A stretch of 27,959 nucleotides of DNA from Pezizomycotina sp. ARF18 (taxonomy: Eukaryota > Ascomycota). Shown piece after piece: positions 18,672 through 27,959 of this stretch. A program made the translations under genes and the position numbers. The stretch is from the NCBI GenBank assembly GCA_002224055.1, contig AZLU01000040.1, positions 1 through 27,959 on the forward strand, given 5' to 3'. The notes beneath the pieces were generated by a model. That model saw nothing but the letters and a program-made list of their open reading frames with translations. It searched no databases and was not told where the DNA came from. The first letter of the stretch is position 1, and each line of letters opens with the position of its first letter.

Positions 18672-20847
18672 TTAGTTTCGATCCAATGCCTCCCGACGAT
18701 ACTTCCCGAATACTCCCCAGTTATCGCGTGGCATTTTTTCGGAGGATTTAGCCTTATGCTCCTTCACGATCATTCTATGTAATTCCATCCCTTCAGAAAT
18801 CAACTGCGTCGCCTGTTGGACGCAATCAAACGGTGTCAAACCGTCACCGTTCAGGGTGTTTATATTCGCTCCCTTGAATATCAAAAATTTCAATATTGAA
18901 AACGATGGGTAAACAGCCGCCAGGTGAAGAGGCGTGTTCTGTGAAGGCTGGGTTACGGCAGTCAAAGATGCGCCCCTAGCCAGTAGTAGTCTAACGATAC
19001 CTTCATTTCCAATAGCCATTGCGTGGCGAAGCGGCGACCAGAGGAGCTTCTCATTGCCGTACACGATGTCTACTTTGGCACCATAATCGAGCAGTAGAGA
19101 GATTATCTTTGATTCCCTGCGCCGTATTGCCTGAAATATCGGGGAGGTGGTCAACGCCATATTGCCAACGGTGCTATCCTCACGACTAGTACGTTTGGGT
19201 TCACTCCGAAGTCAAGGAGGGCCTTCACTGTGGCCCGGATCCGCAGAAGGCTGCCAAAGCAAGCGCGCATACAGGATAAGGCTCAGAGCGACTACATGCC
19301 TTGAAATCAACTCCCTCCAAATCCCCGTGTACGCCAACCAGGATCGTAGTGATTGCTGGGTTATCCGCCGCGATAGAATAAAACAAAGCCGTCTTGTTGG
19401 CATTATTTGGGTTCCTTTTCAGAACGATCGATTTTTCTGAATTATCTCCGGAAGGCGGTGTACTCATGAATCAAGAAGTTAGCCCCAGTTTCGTATGGCA
19501 TGTACAGAGTCTATGAGTTTCATCAAGCAGCCTCTCATTTTGAACAAGGGTGTAGCTATCCTCCTCCAGAACCTAATCTAGGAATTCGAACTTACCATAC
19601 AACCAGAGCTGCAATAAGTATTCTTGTTCATGCGCAAGGAGCACAGTGGCATCCGGTAGCTTCAAGCATTTCTTGAAAGAGCGCGTGAAATACTCATCTT
19701 TCCCGTCCATTACGTATCCTCCGATGAAAGAATCGTACCAAAGCGTGAGATTGGACCTCTTCAGGAAAGCCGTCCGTGATTCAATCGTCTCCTCAAACTC
19801 TACTGCTTTCGTGCTGATTACCACTGGAAGAGCTACTCTTGACGTTTTTGATTTTTTCCTGCTAATGGCATGCAAGGGATCTTCCATGTTGCTTTGACAC
19901 GAAGTCTTTCGGAACTCTAGACCTGTAGAATTTCGCTTCAACCTTTTTGCCAACGGCGTCTGATATCCTTACCATAATCTCAATACAGTAGTTAAATCGC
20001 GACTCGGATTAGGAGCCCCGAGTCTCTCCTTCTCTTGCAGCATCCTTCCGTTAACTGGGACATCTCCGAAGCCAGCCAGCAGATTCAATGACTCTTCCCA
20101 TCGACGGAGCATTTGCAACGCCTCCACCTTTTCAGACAGCCAATGCGCACGTTCCTTCGTGCTGAGGGACTTATTCTCAAGTATATCTGAGATAAGCTCC
20201 TCCGCTGCATCATACTCTTCTGCTGAAATGAGGCTGCGCGCTTCTTCCTCCTGGAAGCGCAAAAGTTCGCACTCGAGCTTGGACTCTTTACCACCACCAC
20301 TCCATGCATATGTCTCGGATGATGTCACGTACTCCACTTCCACTCTGCCGCATTCTCGCTCTTTTTCGGACGTTCCCCACCCACTTGACTCTCTTGCAAA
20401 GGCGGACGAGCTCCCTGAGTCGTTCCCGTGTACGTCTCAAGCTTGAGATGTTGACGAGCTGGTCGGATTCGGCAGCATCAATGGTCTCGTACCGCTCTGC
20501 TTCGCCTTCAGCCCCTGATTGCTTAATGTTGCTTTCATCGGGCTAGGATAGCCTATTATTTCCACATGTGGTTGTGCTTGAGCTTCTAACCCGTCGGCAT
20601 GACCGGCGGTCTCTGACAGGGCCGTATCAGGAGACGGCTGTTCCTGGCGACCACGGAGAGACAAATTTGGAGTTTTATCTATATTGACTAACTTTCTTGG
20701 TCCAGATACAAGGTGTATCGGACTCTTGTGGATGTTTTGTTGTCGCTTTGTGGTTACGAGACAAGACATTGCGGTACAGGCGCTAAGAAGGATGGAGACG
20801 AGGCTGAGGCTGGTTTTGGAGTCAGACAAATTATTCATGCAAATCAT
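18672..20847 (-). CDS. ankyrin-repeat protein with N-terminal helical region (fragmented)
   Basis: The C-terminal part (about 19440-18672) has roughly five ankyrin repeats, with hallmarks SPLRHAMAIGNEGIVRLLLARGA and NTPLHLAAVYPSF among others. Upstream (20330-20050) is a helical segment resembling TPR-type repeats (EEYDAAEELISDI, then RRWEESLNLL). The N-terminal region is Ser/Pro-rich; its start (ATG 20847) is uncertain, with no CT-rich leader. Missing-base frame changes are placed at plus 20540-20542, 20401-20402, 20334-20335, 19234-19236 and 19197-19199. An intron is likely at 19972-19923 (GTAAGG...CTACAG, 50 nt). A second donor, GTAAGT at 19593, may pair with an acceptor at 19463. Between them a TAG and a TGA interrupt an otherwise open frame. 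Ankyrin domains bind proteins; the partner is unknown. Confidence 0.7.
19463..19593 (-). other. possible 131-nt intron or exon with two in-frame stops
   Basis: The segment begins GTAAGT, contains CTAAC (a good fungal branch site, about 16 nt before the end) and finishes ATGAG. Yet it also reads as a protein-like frame (DSYTLVQNERLLDE) in register with both neighbours, broken only by TAG near its start and TGA near its end. Splicing it out would shift the downstream frame unless another base is missing, so both readings remain open. Confidence 0.35.
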
Positions 20848-22485
20848 TCACCCTTCCAGGGAATCTTAAAATACTATTGTATTCAGAAACATTATGTATC
20901 AACGAACTATAATACAGTTATAATTTTGTAACACCTAAATCTGAAGAATATAGTGCTAAATTAATAAAAAAAAATGCGGTTGTTTGGCTCGTTCATTCAA
21001 TACCATTGTGATACAGTTCGTTATTACTTTAAAATAGCCGTCTAAAGTTCCGGAGCTATATGTTCGGAGGGAAGCTATAGGGTCAATATTCATAGGCACG
21101 CCATTCCAATCCCACCTATAATTACAATCCCTTTCTTCATACTATTATTCTTTTGGATTAGTTCAGTATACGAAACAAAACTTTGTATCCCACCAATTTG
21201 AAGGGTGTGAGGATAAAACAAATACACTTATTTCAATCACATCTAAAGAAAAACGTAGCGAGTTGGTGGTCGGTCTGTCGAGCTCCTAGCACCCGTTTCA
21301 TGTTGCGAGAACCTTCTAGATATTTTCGCTGTCGCGATATTGTCGCTCGGAGAATTTTATAAGTTATTGATTTTTCGAAACGACAGCGTTTCAGCGTCCT
21401 TATTTCGATTAAAATTTCCTGATTCTTCTAGCCTTATTCTCAATCGTCTAAGGTTGTCAATGGTCATGAATTATGATCAACTGATCGGGCCTCTAGCCGA
21501 CTTATTGCACTCGCACGGACCATGAAGGAGCGACGACGACGGCTTGGTAGGAGTGAGTTCTCCATCGCATTGTCCATAAACACCTGCGGGAGACCTACAG
21601 GCGAACCGAACGGCTCAGGCACAGGCACAAGAACGCCTTGCGGATATTAAACCTAATAGTCAATGTGGAGTCCCAAACCAATACAAATTATTTGAAAAAA
21701 TATGTTTTGACTGGGGACCCCTTGTTAATCTCGAGTAAAACAAAAACGGCATGAAATGTCAGGAAGCGAATTTAATATAAAAAAAAGGCACCCCATGAGC
21801 ATCACAAGCCTACGATCATAAACGAAATTATTTTCATTAATTTCGCACGAAAGGTAACAAATCATGCAGGTACAGAGTGGACTGTGTGTGTTTTTCACTG
21901 TTCAGGTGAGGTCGGAACAATATTAAAAATCCGTTGATGACGTTGACTGAAAGAAGTAGGAAGAAAAGTTCTATTTTCCATTTTTCGGCATCGTCGCTGA
22001 CAATCAAAAAAAAAAATATATTTTTTGTGTTACAGATTATGCACCTAAGTGCCGGGGTCAAGATTCGAGAGCTCAGGCCATCTTCTGATCGTCGATGAAC
22101 GGCAGCAAGACTCAGGAGTCAGGAACGAAGCGAAAACGTACGTAGCTGTCATATCGAGTCGGGTCTGTGCAACAATGAAACATAGAACGACCCCTTCTTC
22201 TCCCTTTAACAAGAGTATTTTAACAAAACTTCTTTAGTTTCTCAACAGATTATCGAGGAACTCTCGCAAGGACCAAAAAAAAGAAAAAAAAAAAAAAGAA
22301 AATAACACCTTCCAGTTTTCAAATTATATTATTATATTGTGATAAAATAAAATGATACTAGACTTAAATTATACAATAAACCTGGAACGATTGACAAAGT
22401 CTTTAGTTGGCTCTTATTTTATTTATTTTTTTTTTTTTTTTTTTTGCATTCATTGCAATTGTGTTTTCTTCTTGGGTGGGCTGTC
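20848..22485. other. AT-rich intergenic DNA
   Basis: No supported gene was found. A 61-codon plus frame at 21340-21525 starts without ATG. Short A runs occur near 20970, 21780, 22010 and 22275. The 5' flank of the ankyrin gene lies here without a clear promoter motif. A T20 run is at 22426-22445. Confidence 0.45.
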
Positions 22486-23060
22486 ATGGTTTCACCCTCT
22501 TCACTACGTTTTAATATCGACAAGGCTGAGACGATCTTTACCAAGGGCGAGAACCTCGATGACCCAGACGATTTCTTCAGCTTGCCGTAACCGCAGTAAA
22601 GCAATCAGAATCATCCAAACCTACAAGCTCTATAGTTTTTCTTTTTCTTTTTTTGAAAAAAAAAAAAAAAAAAAAAGAGTAAAAAAACGCCATTTATTAA
22701 TGTAGAAGAGTTTATGTAGGAAACGTAACTCTGTATCAATTTCAAACTAATATTACTGTTCGTGAAATTCCAAAATATTCAAACTTCAAGTGACGACTAT
22801 CTTTGCAGTACGATCTGCAAGGATTTTCAACGGTAAAGTATGAGCACCTATTGTCGCAATACATCAAGGATCATCCAGCTTCCTCCGAGGCAATGAAATT
22901 ATTACGATCAAATATCAATGAAGTAAATTCAAAGAGGTGTCTGTGCGTTAAATCGAAACGAAACTTACTCCTTTCGAAGTTTATCAGGCCGTGCACTCCT
23001 AGAGACTTTGCGCCTTTGAATAGATATTTATTTCGGAGATACTATAGCATTCTCATATAA
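22486..23060 (+). CDS. candidate two-exon gene, unknown
   Basis: A frame from ATG 22486 (34 codons) ends in an acidic stretch, TKGENLDDPDDFFSLP, at a GTAACC donor (22587). A second segment begins after CTTTGCAG (22808) with YDLQGFSTVKYEHLLSQ and runs about 83 codons to TAA 23060. Joining the two needs one missing base, in the same sense as in the stronger genes. The intron (about 222 nt) would contain a 21-nt A run and is long for this window. Upstream of the ATG is a T20 run, so earlier exons are possible. No domain is recognised. The antisense frame at 22419-22604 is an alternative reading. Confidence 0.25.
22656..22676. repeat. poly-A run (21 nt) after a CT-rich tract
   Basis: A T-rich stretch (22636-22654) is followed by one G and 21 A, so the arms can fold back on each other. 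It is a weaker relative of the hairpin at 13815-13867. Confidence 0.9.
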
Positions 23061-25655
23061 GTGGCCTACTGACAGGGTAGTTTGCCTTACGCCCTAAACT
23101 GTTTCCGGCTACTTTCCCGTCTAAAGTAGAGAGCGTACGAGTGAACATGCACTGGTGATATCCCCAAGGACCAAAATATGATTCGCCTCCTCTTCGAAAC
23201 TATAGCACTTCGAGGGGTGCGTCTTGAACAACAAGGTATACCTGCCCCTAAGTCTCTTTTGCAATGTTAAGTAATTCATGAAACAATAATGATATTTAAT
23301 TAATTCAGAGATTATAATATAATCAAGAAAAAAGTGGTAATTTGGTATATTGTGGCATTCTAAACTACCTTCTTTAAAGCGTTTAACGATCGTCATCTTT
23401 ACTGGTGCGTGAGTGTATTTGCACAGAGTAATGCGTGTGTAGGTAGGTTAGCAGAGGGCACGAACAAAAAATATGAGGCTTCACGTTTTAGTAAGACCAG
23501 TTTCATGTTCTGACCACAACAAGAAAATATTTTATTCTCTGACGATGTCGAGGCAGTGCCGATGGTGTAATGTGTCTCCCTTTTGTTGTCCGAGTGTTTG
23601 GTATCTGGTTGTGGTGTCTGCTCAGCCCAGCTGTCTTACTGGCAGCGCATCCCCAGCGATCTCCAGTGATTCTCCACCCCCCTTCACCAAGGAATGATCT
23701 CCAGGCGAGGTTCGGATTGTTCCTCTCGCTTGGTTCCGCACCCCTTGTCTTTTGCAATTCGTAATGGAGGGACGTCTTCCCAACGATGGCGAAATCCTTT
23801 GGATTTTGTATTTGACGCAACCACCTTTTTATCTTCCTTTGTGTCTGATTTTTTTTGTGCACTTTTTCAGATGCGCGATGAGGAGACGAGTAGCGCACAG
23901 AAAAAAATTTTTCATTCAATCATATGATAAGGCACACGGCCTCGGCCTTGGAAGGCAAGCTGGGGCCCCCGAACGAGACGTACTCCACACACCCATAGTT
24001 ACACCTACATGCAAAGCAGGGCAACAACAAAAGTTGTGGAGGTGCTATACGTATTTACTTCCAGCCCCGGATAAAAATATTTTTGAAGCGATCACAGCCA
24101 GACTTGACAGATCAAAAGACCCCGTACCTACATGAACAAATGCACAGATACGATCTCCTATTGTTTCCAGTAAATTTAAAGAGTATTATTACTCACCCTG
24201 ACGTGCAGAGACCGTTAAATTAAAATCAAACGCCAGATGAGTTGTCCTATCACACGACGACTTTGAGGCTCATATAGCCAATGAGCGCTGCCAGCTGGCA
24301 ACATCGCGGCGACAGCGATTGCGCGGAAACTCGCGGGAAAAACAACGAGGACTATCTCGCAAGCCAAGGATAACTGATGATCTCGAACCTTTTGATAATG
24401 ATGACAAAGGACATGAGTGCGGAATAGTGGTCTCGGCTCTCGGAGAATAGAAAGTATAGTCGATAATTTCTTGTAATTTCCTCGCGAGCTGAAAATTTCG
24501 TTGAGGCGTTACGCCAGCGTTATCTTGCAGACCGGTTGAAAAAATAAAATAAAATGATTTGCATAGGTAGAAGGTCATGTGCATTCTTCTCTATTGTTCC
24601 GGAGAAAAGGAGATATACGTAAGGTTGATAAATCCTTACCATGACTGTTTTAATTAATTTCAATGTTCGCCTTTCCGCGATAGTACGATCATAAACCTGC
24701 TAGATACAGGGCTTTCGCAAGTGTAATCTAATTGTCCGCGCGAGTTGTATATGAAATGCACTGGAACGTTAAGCTCGACTATATATTGTGCGAATGTAAC
24801 AAGGGCGAAGTTGAACCCCACCTCACGGAAAGAGACCAGTTTTTGGCAGTGCAAAATATAATGGCTGCTAACTTCCGACTCGGTTTCGCTCGGTATTAAA
24901 TATCTATTCGTATAATGTCTCAATTGTCACCGAAAGGACATCTCCATTGTCGCGATCTTTATCGCGCTCATGTACTTTCGCTATTAGTAATATCTCTTGA
25001 ATGATGATGATAGACTATGCGGGCCGCCTAGCTAGCTCTTGAGAAGATCCACTTGAGCCATTATATTGATTACGTTTCATCGGTGGTTTGCCTGGAAGTT
25101 GTCCAAGCTTTTTTGCCTATTTCTTGCCAGCGGTTCCCTGCAAACTTCATTGGCTTCGGCGCTCGGTGTTCGGACTGAATAGTTATTGTAACTAACTTCG
25201 AACCATGGTCAACCAAAACAACTAATAAGCTGTGGCGAAAAGTCTGAACGAGAATCAAATCATCTGGGTAGCAGAGAACGTCCTGCATGAGGAGGATTGT
25301 GGAAGCCAAGTATAATCCAAAGGAAAAGAAAAAAAAAAAAAAAAAAAAAAAAAAAAGCGTTGCAAATGTGTGTGGTCCGTAAATAGCATCGCCCCAATTC
25401 AAAAGAGCCGCACTAGTATCTATGTGTCAAGTCATGTGCTGCTAAATTTATCTTCACCATCAATTGTTCGTTGACGAAACTCCCACACGATTGATACTAC
25501 TGGTTGATTTTGGCGTTTTTTGTATCCCTTTTATATGCAAGTTTTAAAATTTGCAGATAGCCCACAGCGGAAATTCCGAGACTAGTATTTAGGTGTGGAT
25601 GAATTATAATTCTCGTAGCCGTCGTTTACGAATATTCCAGAGATTGTTTCGTTGA
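23061..25655. other. AT-rich region with scattered uncertain ORFs
   Basis: Several frames of 85-138 codons occur, but most lack an ATG or a recognisable domain. The best is a plus segment opening with ATG at 23871 right after an intron-like TTTTTCAG. It reads MRDEETSSAQKK and, after an A7 run, connects to the frame ending at 24135; the frame change there needs an extra base removed, so it is not called. Minus frames at 23503-23919 and 24270-24584 are unassigned. An A28 run is at 25329-25356. Confidence 0.4.
25329..25356. repeat. poly-A run (28 nt)
   Basis: Twenty-eight A lie in AT-rich intergenic DNA. A frame translating the opposite strand as poly-Phe is an artefact of this run. Confidence 0.95.
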
Positions 25656-25669
25656 TTGGAATACTACAG

Positions 25670-25913
25670 GCTTCACGGAATAAACGGAAACTATTCGGGT
25701 TTATTGGACTATCCGAATGAATACCAAGAACAATACTCTGCAACACCGTTGATCACGCGCAAGCGAAGCAAAACGCCAGAACGGCTCGGAGGCAGCGACG
25801 CAGACCGTAAATTAGAGGGATATTTTCTAGCTTTGCGTGATCTCATGATCGATATCATCAAAGGACCAAAAAAAAAAAAAATCCCAATATACATAGCTAC
25901 GATGAGGAAATAG
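25670..25913 (+). CDS. possible exon (Arg/Lys-rich, 81 codons)
   Basis: Following ATACTACAG at 25669 a frame stays open to TAG at 25913. It includes RKRSKTPERLGGSDADRKLE and then a hydrophobic LALRDLMIDII stretch before an A-rich end. The charged, phospho-site-like composition looks more like protein than the surrounding DNA, but no start, donor or partner exon was found. Confidence 0.22.
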
Positions 25914-26628
25914 GAGTTAGATAGTTAATTAGTCCGAGCTACTATATTTAATTCCTAGCCTTAAACAGCCGTAGCAATATAAAGGGAGTATAATTATAGC
26001 AATCTGAATCGAAGCTTGGAAAGCGGGGAAGTTCATGCGCAAATCTGTAAATAGAGCATTTCGTAGGCCTTTACGTTTGGAGATTATTGTACCTACCAGC
26101 GAATAGTTCCACAATACGGGAGCACTAAACTCGTAAAAGCAACAGAATATTCTCTCCGAATATTGACTGGCACTGATATACCTTGACTTCCTCAAGGATT
26201 ATTATCAGCTGCATGACAAGGTAGATTGTGTGTTATTGTGAGATTTATCAATAGGGCTATTTTAAATATTTGCCCTTGGGTTGTGCGCGAAACCATGACG
26301 ATAAAAAAAAAAAAAAACACTGCTTTGTATTTCGAGTGACCATTGAAGGTGTTCTTATAATTTTATCAATTAATCGTATAACGATAGATATACATCAGTT
26401 ATATTCAATAATAACCAGTTTTCCCTCCTCAAACGAATCAAATATACTCATTTTCGTGGTAAGAATAAGCGAGGTATAGGTAGGCTACAGACCGCAAGGC
26501 AATGCCCTGCCCTGTCTACTTACAGCGTCTAGTATCACGTCTATTATTATTATTATTACTAGTATTAAATTAGGGAATATTCTTAGATGCAGATGAATTA
26601 TCCTTTTCTTTAAAGTAAGTAAAATAAG
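25914..26628. other. AT-rich intergenic, simple repeats
   Basis: No gene is supported. It contains an A run near 26303 and an ATT trinucleotide run near 26541-26558. It includes the 3' flank of the minus-strand candidate ending at 26629. Confidence 0.5.
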
Positions 26629-27251
26629 TTATTCCTTCGATATTGCAATAAATAATTCGTTTGGTTTCAATTGCATTTTGTTAGAAACATTTGCATGGCG
26701 ACTAAAAAAAAATACTGCAATTAGGGCATCGGATAGATGTTCTCCTCAGGATTTAAAGATATAATATAACTTACTTACCTAATATTATCTGCAAAATCTC
26801 AAGATAGCTCTCTGAGGGTATCATTCCATTTCTTCTTAGTACAACATGTACAGGCGTACTTGATATCAAGAGTTTCACCTTGTTTGCAACGAAATGCTGA
26901 TCGCCAGCAGGCTCAAGCGCAATTTTCCTGCCTCACTTTAGCACCTCCAGGTGGAGCCCAGTGAACTTGAATCCTGCAAAGAAACCCGGACAGATTAATA
27001 AGCTCCAAGTGGCTGTCAACAGAGAACGTTCACATACACAGTATCACGTGTCTCCATTTGCAATTCCTTCCCTGAACTTGCGCCATCATATATCAAGTAA
27101 TTGGACGCTATTGGTCTTAGTGTCTTGAGCCCCTCGTATTCGGAAAAAAAAAAAAAGAGAAACGTGAAATCGGAGGCCACTTTCGTGAACCAATCCCCCG
27201 CGCCTCACCAAAGTACTTAGTATATGTATTTATCAGCAGAAGAAAAATCAT
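26629..27251 (-). CDS. candidate three-exon gene, two 64-nt introns (about 164 aa)
   Basis: ATG 27251 starts MIFLLLINTYTKYFG. Exon 1 (27251-27038) crosses a T13 run where one base is missing, then reads EYEGLKTLRPIASNYLIYDG to a GTATGT donor. Intron 1 (27037-26974, 64 nt) ends TTTGCAG. Exon 2 (26973-26779) joins in phase (Val codon split 2+1), contains VHWAPPGGAKV and, after a frame change near 26920, VKLLISSTPVHVVLRRNG, ending at a GTAAGT donor. Intron 2 (26778-26715, 64 nt) ends TTGCAG, and exon 3 (26714-26629) joins in phase and ends ISKE-stop. The exon 2 change needs one base fewer or two more. A purine-rich plus-strand block at 27361-27480 is a CT-rich leader in the gene's sense. No family is recognised. 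Confidence 0.45.
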
Positions 27252-27680
27252 CAAGCCAGTCACCTCTGGAAACCTTTGTGAGTTTCAGATTAATTGAGTA
27301 TATAAATAAGATCGACTCGTTTATCAATGTATCATAAATACTAATGGGTATATTATAAACAGAGGAGGAGAATCTAATGTTATAGGCGACAAGTGGTCTA
27401 AAGAAATAAAACAGAGATGGGAGGATAATAGAATATAAAGTAAGAGAGGAAGCTAAACAATGAAGGAGAAGATACAATTGATCAAATCATTGTTAGTAGT
27501 TTCAGTTAATAAAAAAAAGTTTTCAAATGTCAAAAAAAATCCGTGGTAACAGATATTTCAATCCTATACGGTTTTCGTGAAGCCTATATGCGGGGTTAAA
27601 GTGGTGATTTCTAGCACAGCTATCAGTGCGTCCGCCGTTGAGCTCGTCTCTCCAGACTGGGTGTGTCATATTTAAGATCA

Positions 27681-27943
27681 CTGCAAATGAATATTGGTTG
27701 TTTATATGTATCAGGTGTAGGATTTATGAGTTTGTTTCTTGGGGAAAACTTAAAAACACGCTGCAATAAGGCTCATAGCAGTTTTTTCTCGCCTGGAAAC
27801 GCCTACATCGGCGGGGGACGAGTCGAGAATGCGTCGCGCCCTTTACAGCTAATTTATATCGAAGCCATACTGCGGCACGACTACGCCGTAGCCGGACCTG
27901 GTTTCGTCGCAGGTATTTCATCTTCTCCTTCTGGATCTGACAT
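27681..27943 (-). CDS. possible 5' exon of a gene at the window edge
   Basis: ATG 27943 opens MSDPEGEDEIPATKPG, an acidic Pro-containing N-terminus, to TAG at 27881. A GTAGTC donor just before the stop could join in phase to DNA after TTCATTTGCAG (acceptor ends at 27681), continuing DLKYDTPSLERRAQ and stopping soon after; a different frame there stays open longer. The donor is poor. Too little upstream DNA remains to see a leader. Confidence 0.2.
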
Positions 27944-27959
27944 CCTCAAACTTTGCCAA

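Noticed and set aside
22270-25870. Motif AAGGACCAAAA present near 22271, 23165 and 25860
   Set aside because: Three short matches in A-rich DNA with unrelated flanks; compatible with chance.
27217-27477. 86-codon hydrophobic minus ORF
   Set aside because: It lies over the CT-rich leader of the candidate gene starting at ATG 27251, has no ATG of its own, and its composition follows the T/C-rich DNA.
1-27959. CRISPR arrays, rRNA genes, intact transposons with terminal inverted repeats
   Set aside because: None were seen on either strand; the only tandem array is the degenerate 12-nt coding repeat at 16.7-18.2 kb.

Overview
The window looks like nuclear DNA of a fungus, most likely a filamentous ascomycete. 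Evidence: candidate introns are short (50-131 nt) with GTAAGT, GTATGT or GTAAGG donors and TTGCAG, CTAG or TTTTAG acceptors. Leaders ahead of start codons are CT-rich, and one gene has a TATA box. Gene islands are GC-richer than the intervening AT-rich DNA. Mononucleotide A/T runs of 20-30 are frequent. I saw no rRNA, no intact tRNA, no CRISPR array and no intact transposon. The species cannot be named from this.

Five loci are supported by protein-level evidence. (1) 7121-7602 (minus) and 8924-9417 (plus) are divergent paralogues of 160 and 164 residues sharing a C-x-H...C...Y-C-x2-C-W motif. (2) 10486-11229 (plus) is a secreted rhodanese-fold protein without the active-site cysteine loop and with an acidic tail. 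(3) 11841-12907 (minus) is a multi-pass membrane protein with two C-x2-C pairs. (4) 18672-20847 (minus) is an ankyrin-repeat protein with an upstream helical region. (5) 16727-18200 is a Gly-Gly-x-Gln coding minisatellite whose middle is inverted and whose Gln codons often read as stops.

All single-copy loci in that list share one anomaly. Each reads through only if single bases are restored, about 14 sites in all. Every one is a missing base, mostly inside a mononucleotide run, never an extra base. That pattern suggests deletion-type errors in an unpolished single-molecule assembly more than gene death, so ORF calling badly underestimates gene content here.

Splice signals therefore had to be used. 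Weaker spliced candidates are 26629-27251 (three exons, two 64-nt introns), 4252-4570 (two exons, in-phase 55-nt intron after a CT-rich leader), 9490-9897 (in-phase 119-nt intron), 22486-23060, and a poorly resolved gene at 1220-2740. No function is recognised for any of them.

Layout: 1-7 kb holds weak gene candidates in AT-rich DNA. 7-13.3 kb is the gene-dense core, with divergent paralogues, a convergent small gene, the rhodanese gene, the membrane protein and a possible bidirectional promoter at 12908-13158. 13.3-16.7 kb is gene-poor, with a strong hairpin and homopolymers. 16.7-20.9 kb holds the repeat array and the ankyrin gene. 20.9-28 kb is AT-rich with small spliced candidates. The genes show no obvious shared pathway.
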